A stretch of DNA of 5,710 nucleotides from the NCBI GenBank assembly GCA_011390985.1, contig JAABRJ010000125.1:1-5710 (forward strand). The letters run 5' to 3'. Numbering within the stretch: the stretch's first letter is position 1; every line of letters begins with the position of its first letter. The stretch comes from Desulfobacteraceae bacterium. Its GTDB lineage: Bacteria; Desulfobacterota; Desulfobacteria; Desulfobacterales; JAABRJ01. Of this stretch, positions 4,733-5,710 are shown one piece after another. The translations under genes and the position numbers were made by a program. The notes under the pieces were generated by a model that worked only from the letters and a program-made list of their open reading frames with translations, ran no database searches and was not told the origin of the DNA.

Positions 4733-5710
4733 TCAGAGGTACTTCTCGGCCAGCACCTCGGCGATCTGAACCGCGTTGGTGGCCGCCCCCTTGCGAATAT
4801 TGTCGGCCACGACCCACAGGTTGATGCCGTTTTGAATGGATTCATCCTGGCGAATGCGGCCCACCAGGGTCAGGTCCTGCCCGGCGGCATCGATGGCCAG
4901 GGGGTAAATATTTTTTTTGGGATCGTCGACCACCTTGACGCCCGGGGCGGACGCCAGCAGGGCGCGCACACCCGCCGCCGTCACCGGCTTGCGCGTTTCG
5001 ACGTTGATGGCCTCGGAATGGGAGTAGAACACCGGCACCCGGACCGTCGTGGCGGTGATGGCGATGGTGTCGTCTTCCAGAATCTTGCGGGTTTCGTTCA
5101 CCATCTTCATCTCTTCCTTGGTGTAGCCGTTGTCGTAGAAGACGTCGATGTGGGGAAGGCAGTTGAACGCGATTTGATGCGGATACACTTTTGCCTCGAC
5201 TTCCATGGAATTGAAAAGCGCCCGCGTCTGGTCGGAGAGTTCGTCGACGGCCTTCTTGCCCGTACCCGAAACGGCCTGATAAGTTGAGATCACGAGTCGT
5301 TTGATGCCGTATTGCCGGTGGACGGGGTTGAGAGCAACGACCATCTGAATGGTGGAGCAGTTGGGATTGGCGATGATGCCCTTGCGGGTGTAGCCGGCCA
5401 CGGCATGGGGGTTGACCTCGGGCACCACCAGGGGCACGTCGGGGTCCATCCGCCAGGCACTTGAATTGTCCACCACGACGCAGCCGGCTGCGGCGGCTGC
5501 CGGTGCAAATTTTTCACTGGTGCCGCCGCCCGCGGAAAAAAGCGCGATATCGACCCCTTTGAAAGATTCCTCGGTCAATTCCGCAACGGCGATTTCCTCT
5601 CCGTGAAATTCGAGCTTGCGGCCGACCGATTTACGGGTGGCCAGCAGCTTGAGGGATTTGACCGGAAAGTTGCGCTCTTCCAGACAGGCGATCATCTGAT
5701 TGCCAACGGC
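4733..5710 (-). CDS. asd: Aspartate-semialdehyde dehydrogenase, N-terminus cut by the window edge
   Basis: The frame stays open to base 5710 and encodes 325 residues, beginning AVGNQMIACLEERNFPV. AVGN is the end of the NADP-binding glycine motif (usually GATGAVGN), so only about ten residues are missing. The enzyme reduces aspartyl phosphate to aspartate semialdehyde in the pathway to lysine/diaminopimelate, threonine and methionine. Fragment numbering shows the catalytic cysteine C118 in NPNCST, the TYQAVSGTGKKAVDEL segment (143-158) and the catalytic histidine H232 in YSHSEAINVE. VVVDNSSAWRMDPDVPLVVPEVN (78-100) is the typical phosphate-binding neighbourhood. The protein ends AEVLAEKYL with TGA at 4733-4735. 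The ATG at 5695 is internal, not the start. It is the first gene of the visible minus-strand array, followed after 115 nt by greA. Its promoter and upstream neighbour lie outside the window. Confidence 0.96.
   Translation of the reverse strand, partial: AVGNQMIACLEERNFPVKSLKLLATRKSVGRKLEFHGEEIAVAELTEESFKGVDIALFSAGGGTSEKFAPAAAAAGCVVVDNSSAWRMDPDVPLVVPEVNPHAVAGYTRKGIIANPNCSTIQMVVALNPVHRQYGIKRLVISTYQAVSGTGKKAVDELSDQTRALFNSMEVEAKVYPHQIAFNCLPHIDVFYDNGYTKEEMKMVNETRKILEDDTIAITATTVRVPVFYSHSEAINVETRKPVTAAGVRALLASAPGVKVVDDPKKNIYPLAIDAAGQDLTLVGRIRQDESIQNGINLWVVADNIRKGAATNAVQIAEVLAEKYL

Noticed and set aside
4181..5287. Long plus-strand open frame of 368 codons opposite greA and asd
   Set aside because: Its translation is low-complexity, matches no family I know, and runs antisense to two well-conserved genes and across their spacer. 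It is an open frame caused by GC-rich codon bias.

Overview
The window is a GC-rich bacterial chromosomal segment carrying housekeeping genes. Sequence style suggests a Desulfobacterota (deltaproteobacterial sulfate-reducer type) genome: a GTP cyclohydrolase FolE2, a short omega subunit, a compact S13 carboxypeptidase, and protein sequences resembling those I know from that group. This taxonomic call is inference from recall, not from a search. I see no tRNA, rRNA, CRISPR array, insertion sequence or prophage.

Left part, plus strand: the 3' end of tex (S1-domain transcription accessory protein, 1-279), dtd (D-aminoacyl-tRNA deacylase, 343-804) and an S13 D-Ala-D-Ala carboxypeptidase/endopeptidase of the DacB/PBP4 type (874-2100). 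They lie head to tail with gaps of 63 and 69 nt.

Right part, minus strand, read from the right edge leftwards: asd (aspartate-semialdehyde dehydrogenase, 5' end cut by the window edge), greA (transcript cleavage factor), rpoZ (RNA polymerase omega), a TtcA-family PP-loop ATPase (probable tRNA thiolase) and folE2 (GTP cyclohydrolase IB). The gaps are 115, 79, 19 and 47 nt. The rpoZ-ttcA pair is the tightest. The two arrays converge on a 146-nt spacer (2101-2246).

Functionally the minus-strand group joins transcription (greA, rpoZ), tRNA anticodon-loop modification (TtcA-like, and possibly FolE2 through queuosine precursors) and amino-acid/DAP supply (asd). The plus-strand group adds translation quality control (dtd) and peptidoglycan trimming (dacB-like). 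Points worth a second look are TTG start codons with good Shine-Dalgarno sequences for both rpoZ and greA, a GC-rich hairpin with a T6 tail between ttcA and folE2, an 84% AT island before rpoZ, and unusual motif details in the TtcA-like protein. I did not find a convincing new biological system here; the region looks ordinary.
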